Assembly (NCBI GenBank): GCA_947097615.1
Contig: CAMURX010000026.1
Location: 1-13,117, forward strand
Length of the DNA stretch: 13,117 bases
Source: an uncultured Neisseria sp.
GTDB taxonomy: Bacteria; Pseudomonadota; Gammaproteobacteria; Burkholderiales; Neisseriaceae
Direction of reading: 5' to 3'
Shown one piece after another: positions 5,871 to 12,147 of this stretch. Positions within the stretch are counted from its first letter, which is position 1. Every line of letters begins with the position of its first letter. Both the position numbers and the translations under genes were made by a program. The notes beneath the pieces are model-generated. The model was not told the DNA's origin. It saw nothing but the letters and a program-made list of their open reading frames with translations, and searched no databases.

Positions 5871-5872
5871 GG

Positions 5873-6196
5873 TTAGGAAACGAAGGGGGAAAGTATGCTT
5901 TTCATGTGTTCGGGCTTAGAGAGCCAGTAAAAGCCGAGCGAGCCGACAACGGATATGGCAAGGGTGGCGGCAAAACTGTTGGAGAGGCGGTTGACGGCGG
6001 TGAGCACCAGCGCGACGTATATCCACTGCACGCCGATTTCCGCCACCCACATGCCGTCCATCGCCGGCAGGGTCATGGACATGAAGCCGCGGATGATGAC
6101 GGCAATAACCATAAAGCCGAGGCTTTCCGAGAGTGCGTAAATGTCACGGTCGGACGACCAGATCATCCAAAATCCCAAAACGAATGCTTCTAACAT
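5873..6196 (-). CDS. Small inner-membrane protein between hisA and hisF, 107 aa
   Basis: I do not recognise the family. The protein is strongly hydrophobic with about four predicted membrane segments (roughly 1-14, 25-40, 54-68 and 74-93), short polar loops and a C-terminal tail [14 protein letters not shown]. Trp, Met and Phe are frequent. ATG at 6196 lies 2 bases after the hisA stop, and its ribosome binding site (AAAAGGGA) overlaps the last codons of hisA, so the two genes are almost certainly translationally coupled. A strong terminator follows its stop codon, making it the last gene of the hisA unit. Its place within a cytosolic biosynthetic cluster suggests a histidine- or precursor-related membrane role, but no motif supports a particular activity; it is too short for a usual transporter. 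Confidence 0.85.
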   Translation of the reverse strand: MLEAFVLGFWMIWSSDRDIYALSESLGFMVIAVIIRGFMSMTLPAMDGMWVAEIGVQWIYVALVLTAVNRLSNSFAATLAISVVGSLGFYWLSKPEHMKSILSPFVS

Positions 6197-6198
6197 TT

Positions 6199-6999
6199 TT
6201 AATCCCTTTTATGTTTGTGTTGTCGGTGTGCGCCTGTTGCGGGCGCGGTGTGTAAAACGGTTGGTGACAGCTCGTCCGCCAGCTTTTGCGCTTGGGCGAA
6301 ATCGATGCTGCCTTCGTAGATGGCGCGGCCGGTGACGGCGGCGGTGACGCCTCTGCTTTCTACAGCGCACAGGGCGCGGATGTCGTCCAAGCCGGTGAGC
6401 CCGCCCGAGGCGGTAACGGGGATGCCTATGGCTTCGGCCAGGCGGACGGTGGCTTCGATGTTGATGCCGCTCATCATGCCGTCGCGGCCGATGTCGGTGT
6501 AGATGACGGAATTGATGCCGTCGTCGGCAAAGCGTCTGCCCAGTTCGGCGGCATCGAGGCCGGTGAGGGTTGCCCAGCCGTCGACGGCGACATTGCCGTC
6601 TTTGGCGTCGAGGCCGACGATGATGCGGCCGGGGAATTCTTTGCAGGCTTCGCGCACGAAACTGGGGTTTTTCGCCGCCGCCGTGCCGATGATAACGTCG
6701 TTCAGGCCGAGGGCGAGGTATTTTTCGATGGTGGCCAGATCGCGGATGCCGCCGCCGAGCTGGACGGGGATGTGCGCGGCCACTGCCACCAGGATTTCTT
6801 TGATGGCGGGGAAGTTTTTCGGTTCGCCTGCGAATGCGCCGTTCAAATCGACAAGGTGCAGCCTGCGCGCGCCCTGTTGCAGCCAGTGCCGCGCGGTGTG
6901 CGCGGGGTCGTCGGAAAATACGGTGGCTTCTTCCATCAGGCCGCGGCGCAGGCGCACGCAGCTTCCGTCTTTCAAATCGATGGCGGGAATGAGCAGCAT
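6199..6999 (-). CDS. hisA: ProFAR isomerase HisA
   Basis: HisA isomerises ProFAR to PRFAR, the fourth step of histidine synthesis, and is a half-barrel relative of HisF. Seen here: [12 protein letters not shown] with catalytic Asp8, the phosphate-binding LGGGIRD (81-87), GLDAKDG with Asp131, and TDIGRDG (168-174) followed by [11 protein letters not shown] longer frame begins at 7062, but the ATG at 6999 has AAAGGA before it and matches the family N-terminus, so it is chosen. At 266 aa the protein is about 20 residues longer than usual; the extra C-terminal tail ends in HRQHKHKRD and its codons carry the ribosome binding site of the next gene. The 108-bp gap to hisH holds a possible own promoter. 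Confidence 0.97.
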   Translation of the reverse strand: MLLIPAIDLKDGSCVRLRRGLMEEATVFSDDPAHTARHWLQQGARRLHLVDLNGAFAGEPKNFPAIKEILVAVAAHIPVQLGGGIRDLATIEKYLALGLNDVIIGTAAAKNPSFVREACKEFPGRIIVGLDAKDGNVAVDGWATLTGLDAAELGRRFADDGINSVIYTDIGRDGMMSGINIEATVRLAEAIGIPVTASGGLTGLDDIRALCAVESRGVTAAVTGRAIYEGSIDFAQAQKLADELSPTVLHTAPATGAHRQHKHKRD

Positions 7000-7040
7000 G
7001 GTTTTTCCTTTACGGGTGGCAAAGTGCGGCACAACGCCTT

Positions 7041-7052
7041 TGCAGACGGCCT
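7041..7052 (-). repeat. Degenerate AG-DUS in hisA leader
   Basis: AGGCCGTCTGCA on the minus strand, one mismatch to the AG-DUS, 41 bases upstream of the hisA start. Confidence 0.7.
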
Positions 7053-7095
7053 CTGACCGCAAAATGCGGAACTATGGCGGCTGCATGTAAAGCGC

Positions 7096-7127
7096 ATTTT
7101 ACACAAATTATCCATTCCAGTGTAAAA
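7096..7127 (-). promoter_or_regulatory. Possible hisA promoter and inverted repeat over the hisH stop
   Basis: On the minus strand TAAAAT (7096-7101) preceded by TGTG is a plausible extended -10; TTTACA (7121-7126) matches the -35 at 5 of 6 positions but at a 19-base spacing. The same bases form a perfect 8-bp inverted repeat, TTTTACAC (7097-7104) and GTGTAAAA (7120-7127), with centres 23 bp apart, about two helical turns. The hisH stop codon lies in the spacer. It could be an operator or only an AT-rich hairpin. Confidence 0.35.
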
Positions 7128-7752
7128 AATTACTCAGCAGGGTGAGACCGGCGTTGTGGCTTTTTTCAGTGTGGAATTGGGTGGCGAACACGTTGTCGCG
7201 GCCGACGATGCAGGGGAAGGGGTCGGGGTAGCTGCTGGTGGCGAGCACGACCGAGGGGTCGGCGGGGGCGAAGCGGTAGCTGTGGACGAAATAGAAATGC
7301 ATATCCTGCGGGATACCTGCGAACAGGGGGTGCGACTGCGTCTGGTACACGGTGTTCCAGCCCATGTGCGGTATTTTCAGACGGCCTCCCGCCGCGTCTG
7401 TGAGGCCGTCTGAAAAGCGCTCGACGGTGCCGGCAAACCAGCCCAGGCCGGGTGTATCGCCTTCTTCGCTGCGCTCGAACAGCAGCTGCGCGCCGACGCA
7501 GATGCCGAAAAAGGGTTTGTTTTTCAGGGCGTCGGACAGGGCTTCGCCCAAGCCGCTCTGTTGCAGGGCGGCCATGCAGTCGGGCATCGCGCCCTGGCCG
7601 GGGAAGATGATTTTGTCGGCAGCGGCCACTTCTTCGGCCCGGCCGGTGAGCAGGATGTGCGCGTTTGCGCCGCTGATGCGGGCGGCTTCGCGCACGGAAC
7701 CGGCAACGGAATGGAGGTTGCCCATGCCGTAATCGACGACGGCTATTTTCAT
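7108..7752 (-). CDS. hisH: Imidazole glycerol phosphate synthase, glutaminase subunit HisH
   Basis: HisH hydrolyses glutamine and channels ammonia to HisF. The 214-aa product is a class I glutamine amidotransferase: VDYGMGNLHS near the start, the oxyanion region FPGQGAM (50-56), nucleophile Cys85 in GICVGAQLLFE, PHMGWN (128-133), HSYR (157-160) and the QFHTEKSH motif with His194 and Glu196; Thr replaces the common Pro between them. ATG at 7752 is chosen over an upstream in-frame start because AAAGGAC precedes it and it gives the conserved MKIAVVDYGMGN. Residues 113-126 (FSDGLTDAAGGRLK) are encoded by an inverted pair of uptake sequences, lengthening a loop before PHMGWN. hisB lies 181 bp upstream. 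Confidence 0.97.
   Translation of the reverse strand: MKIAVVDYGMGNLHSVAGSVREAARISGANAHILLTGRAEEVAAADKIIFPGQGAMPDCMAALQQSGLGEALSDALKNKPFFGICVGAQLLFERSEEGDTPGLGWFAGTVERFSDGLTDAAGGRLKIPHMGWNTVYQTQSHPLFAGIPQDMHFYFVHSYRFAPADPSVVLATSSYPDPFPCIVGRDNVFATQFHTEKSHNAGLTLLSNFLHWNG
7374..7416. repeat. Inverted AG-DUS pair inside hisH
   Basis: TTTTCAGACGGCCTC (7374-7388) and GAGGCCGTCTGAAAA (7402-7416) are perfect 15-bp arms with a 13-base loop, fully inside the hisH reading frame, which stays open. Arm order leaves A residues and not T residues after the stem in the hisH direction, so it should not act as a terminator. Confidence 0.95.
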
Positions 7753-7801
7753 GGCTGGTGTCCTTTGTGTTTTTTGTCTCTTTGAAACGAAACGTTGTGT
7801 T

Positions 7802-7850
7802 TTCAGACGGCCTGAACGGGTGTGCGGATGCGGATTGGAGGCCGCCTGAA
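7802..7850. repeat. Inverted AG-DUS and intermediate variant between hisB and hisH
   Basis: TTCAGACGGCCT (7802-7813) faces AGGCCGCCTGAA (7839-7850). The second copy differs by one base from both AG-DUS and Kingella-type DUS. No T-run follows on either strand. Confidence 0.85.
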
Positions 7851-7880
7851 AAAACGGAATAAGGTTTGAACCGGCGGACA

Positions 7881-7913
7881 AACCGCCTGCTCCGGAGGAC
7901 GGGTCAGGCGGTT
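7881..7913 (-). terminator. Possible weak hairpin after hisB
   Basis: AACCGCCTG (7881-7889) and CAGGCGGTT (7905-7913) form a 9-bp stem 20 bases after the hisB stop; only TTT follows on the minus strand. Confidence 0.4.
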
Positions 7914-7933
7914 GGACGGTGTTTTAAATAAGC

Positions 7934-8854
7934 CTAATCGGTGAGCGTACCTTTTGTGGAAGGCATTTTCCCGGCCATGCGCTCGTCAAACTCCACTGCC
8001 ATGCGCAGGGCGCGGCCGAAGGCTTTGAACAGGGTTTCGGCCTGGTGGTGGGCGTTGTTGCCGCTGAGGTTGTCGATGTGCAGGGTCATCATGCTGTGGT
8101 TGACGAGGCCGTGGAAGAATTCTTCAAACAGGTCGACATCGAAGCGGCCGATGAGGGCGCGGACGAAATCGACGTTGTACACGAGGCCGGGGCGGCCAGA
8201 AAGGTCGAGGACGACGCGGCTCAATGCTTCGTCGAGCGGGACGTAGGCGTGGCCGTAGCGGCGGATGCCGGTTTTATCGCCCAACGCCTGTTTCAGCGCC
8301 TGGCCGAGGGTGATGCCGATGTCTTCGACGGTGTGGTGGTCGTCGATATGGGTGTCACCTTTGCAGGTGATGTCGAGATCGATCATGCCGTGGCGGGCGA
8401 TTTGATCGAGCATGTGTTCGAGGAAGGGCACGCCTGTATCGAAGTGGCCTTTGCCGGTGCCGTCGAGGTTCAGGGTAAGGGTGATTTGGGTTTCGTTGGT
8501 GTTGCGGGTGACGGTGACGACGCGGTCGCCTTCGCGGGCGGCAAAGGGTGCGGCCTGTACAGTCTGTTCGGTCGAAGCTGTCTGAACGGTTTCTTGCGCA
8601 GCCGTATCTTTCGCTTTCTTCTCGGGATGGCGTCTGTCCATCCAGCCTTTGGGTTTGCCCATGCTTTTTTCCAGCTTGGCGGCGAGCACGTGGGAGATGC
8701 CGCGTCCGTTTTCGCCTTCTTTGGACAGACGGGCGCGCAGTTGGTGCAGCGAGGCGGGTTTGGCATAGCCTGCGGCGCGGGCGAGTTTGGACACGCTGCC
8801 CGCTTCTTCGACGAGGCGCAGGAAGTTTTCGGTGCGGATGGCTTTCTTATCCAT
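7934..8854 (-). CDS. hisB: HisB (IGP dehydratase) with N-terminal HTH-like domain
   Basis: HisB dehydrates imidazole glycerol phosphate to imidazole acetol phosphate. Residues about 112-306 are the monofunctional dehydratase: [25 protein letters not shown] (144-156), metal-binding DDHHTVED (171-178), [15 protein letters not shown] and a second metal motif NAHHQAE (267-273). The histidinol-phosphatase domain of enterobacterial HisB is absent. In front are about 75 residues ([13 protein letters not shown], then [18 protein letters not shown]) that look like the helix-turn-helix of phage CI-type repressors, joined by an Ala/Thr/Gln-rich linker (about 80-111). Meningococcal HisB has a similar extension. 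ATG at 8854 (GAAAGGT upstream) is preferred to a TTG five codons earlier. The start is 16 bases after the hisC stop, so the two are co-transcribed. Confidence 0.97.
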   Translation of the reverse strand: MDKKAIRTENFLRLVEEAGSVSKLARAAGYAKPASLHQLRARLSKEGENGRGISHVLAAKLEKSMGKPKGWMDRRHPEKKAKDTAAQETVQTASTEQTVQAAPFAAREGDRVVTVTRNTNETQITLTLNLDGTGKGHFDTGVPFLEHMLDQIARHGMIDLDITCKGDTHIDDHHTVEDIGITLGQALKQALGDKTGIRRYGHAYVPLDEALSRVVLDLSGRPGLVYNVDFVRALIGRFDVDLFEEFFHGLVNHSMMTLHIDNLSGNNAHHQAETLFKAFGRALRMAVEFDERMAGKMPSTKGTLTD

Positions 8855-8870
8855 GGTTTGACCTTTCAAA

Positions 8871-9938
8871 TCAAAAAAGTGTTTGCAAAACGTTGGAAAC
8901 CTGACGGTTCTGCTCGGGCGAGCCGACGGTGAACCTCAGGCACTGTTCGAGCAGCGGATGCGAGCCGTGCAGCTTTTTAATCAAAATATTGTGCGCTTTC
9001 AGCGCTTCGTATACCGCCGCCGCATCGGGCACGCGCGCGGTGACGAAGTTGGCTTCGCTGGGGAAAACGCGCACCTGCGGCAGGCGGGCGAGCGCTTCGC
9101 TCAGGCGCGCACGTTCTTCTTTTAAAGATGCTATCTGCTGAGCCACCCAGCCGTAGCGGCACAGGGCGAAAGCGGCGGCGGTCAGGCTCAGGCGGTTCAT
9201 ATTGTAGGGCGGCACGATTTTCGCCAGCTCGCCCATCAGCGACGGATGGCCGCAGGCATAACCCAGCCGCAGCCCGGCAAAACCGATTTTGCTCAGCGTG
9301 CGCAGCACTACCAGCTTTTCCTCGCTGCCTGCCTGCGGCAGGAAACTATCGCCGCTGAACGCGCCGTATGCTTCGTCAACCACCACCACGCCCGGCGCGG
9401 CGTCGATAACCGCCTGCACTTCTTCCCGCGTAAAACGCACGCCCGTCGGGTTGTTCGGATAGGCGAGAAAAACCAGGGCGGGACGGTGGGTTTTCAGCGC
9501 GGCCAGTACGGCGGGCAGGTTGAGCGTGAAATCGTCGTTCAGCGGCACGCCGACGTATTCCATCCCCGCGAGCGCCGCGTTGTGACGGTACATGACAAAA
9601 CTTGGTTCGAGCGCCAGCATTTTCGCGCCCGGTTTGGCCAAAAGCAGCGGCAGGAGCTGGATCAGTTCGTCCGAGCCGTTGCCCAAGGCAATCTGCGCCG
9701 CATCGGGAATGGCGAAGGTGGCGCGCAGCAGTTCGGGCACGCCGCAGGCGTCGGGCGCGGGATAGCGGTTGATCTGCGCCCGCGCCAGCTCCTGTGCCAG
9801 CTCCCGCATCACATCGTCGGGGAAGCGGAAGGGCAGCTCCATGGCGTCGAGCTTAACGCAGTTTTCAGGTACGGCGGCGACGGCATAGGCCGACATGGCG
9901 CGGATTTCGTCGCGAACCAGATGGTTAATAAAGGGCAT
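8871..9938 (-). CDS. hisC: Histidinol-phosphate aminotransferase HisC
   Basis: HisC transfers the amino group of glutamate to imidazole acetol phosphate. The 355-aa product has full family length and the fold-type I PLP signatures: NRYP (57-60), LGNGSDE (85-91), YPNNPTG (160-166), VVDEAYGAF (186-194) and the PLP lysine Lys217 in [19 protein letters not shown] near the C-terminus holds the substrate-carboxylate Arg. ATG at 9938 is preceded by GGAG at 7 bases. It is the first gene of the minus-strand cluster, with 439 bp upstream that include a TATAAT. In many proteobacteria hisG and hisD precede hisC; here they do not, so they must be elsewhere. Confidence 0.97.
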   Translation of the reverse strand: MPFINHLVRDEIRAMSAYAVAAVPENCVKLDAMELPFRFPDDVMRELAQELARAQINRYPAPDACGVPELLRATFAIPDAAQIALGNGSDELIQLLPLLLAKPGAKMLALEPSFVMYRHNAALAGMEYVGVPLNDDFTLNLPAVLAALKTHRPALVFLAYPNNPTGVRFTREEVQAVIDAAPGVVVVDEAYGAFSGDSFLPQAGSEEKLVVLRTLSKIGFAGLRLGYACGHPSLMGELAKIVPPYNMNRLSLTAAAFALCRYGWVAQQIASLKEERARLSEALARLPQVRVFPSEANFVTARVPDAAAVYEALKAHNILIKKLHGSHPLLEQCLRFTVGSPEQNRQVSNVLQTLF

Positions 9939-10023
9939 TATTTGCTCCGTTGCGCTGGTTTGTTATGTGTTCCGCTCTGTTTTGCATATCGGCTTGGGCG
10001 GAAACTGTTGGAATTTTTGCCGC

Positions 10024-10029
10024 ATTATA
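10024..10029 (-). promoter_or_regulatory. Likely -10 element of the hisC promoter
   Basis: A perfect TATAAT on the minus strand, 86 bases upstream of the hisC start, in AT-rich surroundings. No good -35 lies at 17 bases; the nearest candidate TTGCCG (10051-10056) is 21 bases away, so an activator may be needed or the match is chance. Confidence 0.4.
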
Positions 10030-10254
10030 CCGTTTTTAAGCACGGCGTCCCGGCAAAATGCATGATGGGGTTTGTTTTTGATTGTTTACGGCAGAAATCG
10101 GATGTGGAAGTAATGATTTTTTCGGAAAAGATGCCGTTTTCGGAATGGGGAATGAAAAAGAGTAAAAGAAATGCTTCTTTTGTTTTGTGGGATATTTTGC
10201 CGCTGTGTATGGTTTTTACCGCGGCATATTTTAAAAATATGGCATATGGGCATA

Positions 10255-10343
10255 AAAAGGCCGTCTGAAAGTGAAGTTCCAACGAAGTTAACAAGCGGTT
10301 TCCTAAGTGTTCGGGCGGAAGATATGCTTTCAGACAGCCTTTT
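10255..10343 (-). terminator. DUS hairpin terminator of waaF
   Basis: AAAAGGCCGTCTGAAAG (10255-10271) pairs with CTTTCAGACAGCCTTTT (10327-10343) at 16 of 17 positions around a 55-base loop. TTTTT follows on the minus strand, 35 bases after the waaF stop. The right-hand copy is a variant (AGGCTGTCTGAA). On the minus strand the motif TTAACTTCGTTGGAACTT lies inside the loop next to one arm, as in other DUS elements here. Confidence 0.75.
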
Positions 10344-10376
10344 GCTGCATGGCCTATATTGTTTTCAAGAAGTCCG

Positions 10377-10388
10377 TTCAGACGGCCT
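10377..10388 (-). repeat. AG-DUS overlapping the waaF stop
   Basis: Perfect AGGCCGTCTGAA on the minus strand. Its TGA (10378-10380) is the waaF stop and the preceding codons read Lys-Ala-Val. Confidence 0.95.
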
Positions 10389-11406
10389 TGTTTTCTTCCG
10401 CCAATTCTTCGGCTGCGTTTTGCACCATGTCGGGCGTAAGTTTGTTCAGGCAGTCGGTGTGCCCCAGCGGGCATTCGCGTTTGAAACAGGGCGAGCAGTC
10501 GAGGTTCAGGCTGACGATTTTGGCTTTGGGGCTTAGGGGCGGCGTGTGGTCGGGGCTGGACGAGCCGTAGGCGGCGACGAGTTTTCTGTCGAGCGCGGCG
10601 GCCAGGTGCATCAGGCCGCTGTCGTTGCAGACGACGGTGTCGGCACAGGAGAGCAGGTCGATGGCTTCGGAGAGGCTGGTTTTGCCGCAGAGATTGATGC
10701 AGAGGCCGTCTGAAAGGGCGTTGATTTCTTCGGCGATGGGGAAGTCTTTTTGCGAGCCGAACAGCCACACCTGCCAACCTTGCGCGAGATAGCGGCGGCC
10801 GAGTTCGGCAAAGTGGCGCGCCGGCCAGCGTTTGGCCGGGCCGTATTCCGCGCCGGGGCAGAAGGCGATAACGGGTTTGCCCGTGTTAAGGCCGTGCGCG
10901 GCGAGGACGGCTTGGCGGCTTGCGGGGTCGATGGCAAAACGCGGGTTGTCAGAATGGCCGTTGAAGTCGGCTTGGGTAGGGTGGGCGAGGGCGGTGTAGC
11001 GGTCGACCATCAGGGGTAGGGCGGTTTTGTCGAGTTTGCGGATGTCGTTTAGGAGAAAATAACGCGATTCGCCCACATAGCCCGTGCGCTGCCTGATGCC
11101 GGTGGCCAGCGCGATGATGGCGGATTTGAGCGAGCCGGGCAGCACGATGACTTGGTCGTAGCCGCGCCGTCCGAGTTCGCGGCCGAGCCGCCAGCGTTTT
11201 TTGAGCTGCAATGCACCGTGGCCGAAGGGGTTTTCGATGATGCCGCCGATTTCGGGCATACGTTCGAATACGGCCATCGACCATTTGGGCGCGAATACGT
11301 CGATGGTGCAGCCGGGATGAAGCTCGTGCAGACGGCGGTAGAGCGGCTGGGTCATGACGCAGTCGCCGATCCAGCTGGGGGAGATGATGAGGATTTTTTT
11401 GGACAT
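10378..11406 (-). CDS. waaF: Lipooligosaccharide heptosyltransferase II WaaF
   Basis: WaaF adds the second heptose from ADP-heptose to the inner core of lipooligosaccharide on the cytoplasmic face of the inner membrane. The 342-aa product is a GT-B enzyme of family GT9: ILIISPSWIGDCVMTQPLY at the start with the likely base Asp15, CPGAEYGPAKRWP (183-195) characteristic of heptosyltransferase II, LLSCADTVVCNDSGLMHLAAAL (251-272) and YGSSSPDHTPPL (280-291), then a Cys-rich end. Residues 231-235 (LSDGL) are encoded by an embedded uptake sequence, and the last residues KAV plus stop come from another. ATG at 11406 gives the family N-terminus although no strong Shine-Dalgarno is visible. It separates hisC from hisI and is divergent from hisI. 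The older name is rfaF. Confidence 0.96.
   Translation of the reverse strand: MSKKILIISPSWIGDCVMTQPLYRRLHELHPGCTIDVFAPKWSMAVFERMPEIGGIIENPFGHGALQLKKRWRLGRELGRRGYDQVIVLPGSLKSAIIALATGIRQRTGYVGESRYFLLNDIRKLDKTALPLMVDRYTALAHPTQADFNGHSDNPRFAIDPASRQAVLAAHGLNTGKPVIAFCPGAEYGPAKRWPARHFAELGRRYLAQGWQVWLFGSQKDFPIAEEINALSDGLCINLCGKTSLSEAIDLLSCADTVVCNDSGLMHLAAALDRKLVAAYGSSSPDHTPPLSPKAKIVSLNLDCSPCFKRECPLGHTDCLNKLTPDMVQNAAEELAEENKAV
10703..10714 (+). repeat. AG-DUS inside waaF
   Basis: Perfect AGGCCGTCTGAA, translated in the waaF frame as part of LSDGL in a surface segment between a strand and the ATD-type helix region. Confidence 0.95.
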
Positions 11407-11452
11407 GGTTTGCGGGCGGTTTGTGGTTTGGCTTTATTTTAATATGGATTGG

Positions 11453-11505
11453 AGGCCGTCTGAAAACGCTTGGGGCTGAAGTTTCGTTTTCAGACGGCCT
11501 TTTTG
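11453..11505 (+). terminator. DUS hairpin with T-run upstream of hisI
   Basis: AGGCCGTCTGAAAACG (11453-11468) and CGTTTTCAGACGGCCT (11485-11500) are perfect 16-bp arms with a 16-base loop. TTTTT follows on the plus strand only. It lies between the divergent starts of waaF and hisI, so it does not end either gene; it could block antisense transcription coming out of waaF or attenuate a hisI transcript that starts upstream. Confidence 0.75.
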
Positions 11506-11568
11506 CCCGCGGCCATTGTTGGCATAATGCGCGGGCTCGGATGTGCCGGTCGGTTGACCCGAAAGGCC

Positions 11569-11588
11569 GTTCCCGCCTATGCGGGAAT
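11569..11588. repeat. dRS3-like repeat
   Basis: GTTCCCGCCTATGCGGGAAT matches the neisserial dRS3 pattern ATTCCC-N8-GGGAAT except for the first base. dRS3 copies are scattered in neisserial genomes, flank other repeats and serve as integration sites for the MDA-type filamentous phage in meningococci. No phage sequence is present here. Confidence 0.65.
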
Positions 11589-11643
11589 GATGTTTCTGAA
11601 ACGTTCGGGCGGTTTGGGTTTGATAAAAGAAAAGGAGGAAGGG

Positions 11644-12045
11644 ATGGACGAAGCGGTATTGCAGGGCGTGAAATTCGGTGCGGACGGGCTGGTGTGCGCG
11701 GTGGCGCAGGACTGGCAGAGCGGACGGGTGCTGATGGTGGCGTGGATGAACGCCGAGGCGCTGGCGCAGACCGCGGCCACGGGCTACGCGCATTATTACA
11801 GCCGTTCGCGGCAAAAGCAGTGGATGAAGGGCGAATCTTCCGGCCACACGCAGAAGGTGCACGAGCTGCGGCTCGATTGCGACGGCGATGCTGTGGTGAT
11901 GCGGATCGAGCAAAACGGCGGCATCGCCTGCCACACGGGGCGGGAGAGCTGCTTTTACAAGGTGTGGCGCGACGGCGCTTGGCAGACGGCGGATGCGGTT
12001 ATCAAAGACGAAGCGGAAATCTACGGCGGCGCAGACCGTCGTTAA
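11644..12045 (+). CDS. hisI: Phosphoribosyl-AMP cyclohydrolase HisI
   Basis: HisI opens the purine ring of phosphoribosyl-AMP to give ProFAR, the third step of histidine synthesis. The 133-aa product is the stand-alone cyclohydrolase, not the HisIE fusion: [11 protein letters not shown] (30-40), [19 protein letters not shown] (52-70), the Mg-binding DCDGD region (78-82) with Cys79, and ACHTG with Cys96 followed by SCFY with Cys103, the three zinc ligands of the family. The upstream in-frame extension is rejected because a very good ribosome binding site (AAAGGAGGA, about 11631-11639) precedes the ATG at 11644. hisE follows after 102 bp on the same strand. Confidence 0.97.
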   Translation: MDEAVLQGVKFGADGLVCAVAQDWQSGRVLMVAWMNAEALAQTAATGYAHYYSRSRQKQWMKGESSGHTQKVHELRLDCDGDAVVMRIEQNGGIACHTGRESCFYKVWRDGAWQTADAVIKDEAEIYGGADRR

Positions 12046-12055
12046 ATCAGACAAA

Positions 12056-12116
12056 AGGCCGTCTGAAAACTGAAATATGGTTTTAACTTCGTTGAAGCTG
12101 CGCTTTCAGACGGCCT
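12056..12116 (-). repeat. DUS hairpin between hisI and hisE
   Basis: AGGCCGTCTGAAA (12056-12068) pairs with TTTCAGACGGCCT (12104-12116). A T-run follows only on the minus strand, so it should not stop hisI to hisE transcription. The inner TTTTAACTTCGTTGAAGCTG beside the right arm is shared with the elements at 1944-2004, 4297-4350 and 10255-10343. Confidence 0.85.
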
Positions 12117-12147
12117 CAAACCAGTTTTCCAAACAGGAGCAGAAACA

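Larger units (their letters stand above)
9939..10377. other. AT-richer intergenic region of 439 bp between waaF and hisC
   Basis: Clearly lower in GC than its neighbours. It holds a TATAAT on the minus strand, an AT palindrome at 10225-10241 (CATATTTT and AAAATATG arms around one A), a waaF terminator hairpin and an AG-DUS overlapping the waaF stop. A short plus-strand frame (10152-10268, 38 codons) has a hydrophobic centre and ends in a DUS-derived stop. I cannot support it as a gene. Confidence 0.6.

Noticed and set aside
6999..7062. Longer HisA starting at 7062
   Set aside because: It would add 21 residues before the conserved [12 protein letters not shown] and would include a degenerate uptake sequence; AAAGGA precedes the ATG at 6999.
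8855..8869. TTG start five codons upstream for hisB
   Set aside because: The TTG overlaps the ribosome binding site GAAAGGT, which is well placed for the ATG at 8854.
9246..10268. Plus-strand open frame of 340 codons antisense to hisC
   Set aside because: Most of it is the complement of the confident hisC gene and has no family-like motif. Only its last 38 codons were kept as a tentative small-peptide candidate.
10025..10777. Minus-strand open frame of 250 codons overlapping waaF
   Set aside because: It overlaps waaF in another frame with Arg/Pro-rich composition and continues by chance into AT-rich intergenic DNA.
11436..11464. waaF promoter with TAAAAT as -10 and the DUS bases TTCAGA as -35
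   Set aside because: The spacing is 17 bases, but the -35 matches only 4 of 6 positions and the bases are fixed by the uptake sequence, so the match is not good evidence.
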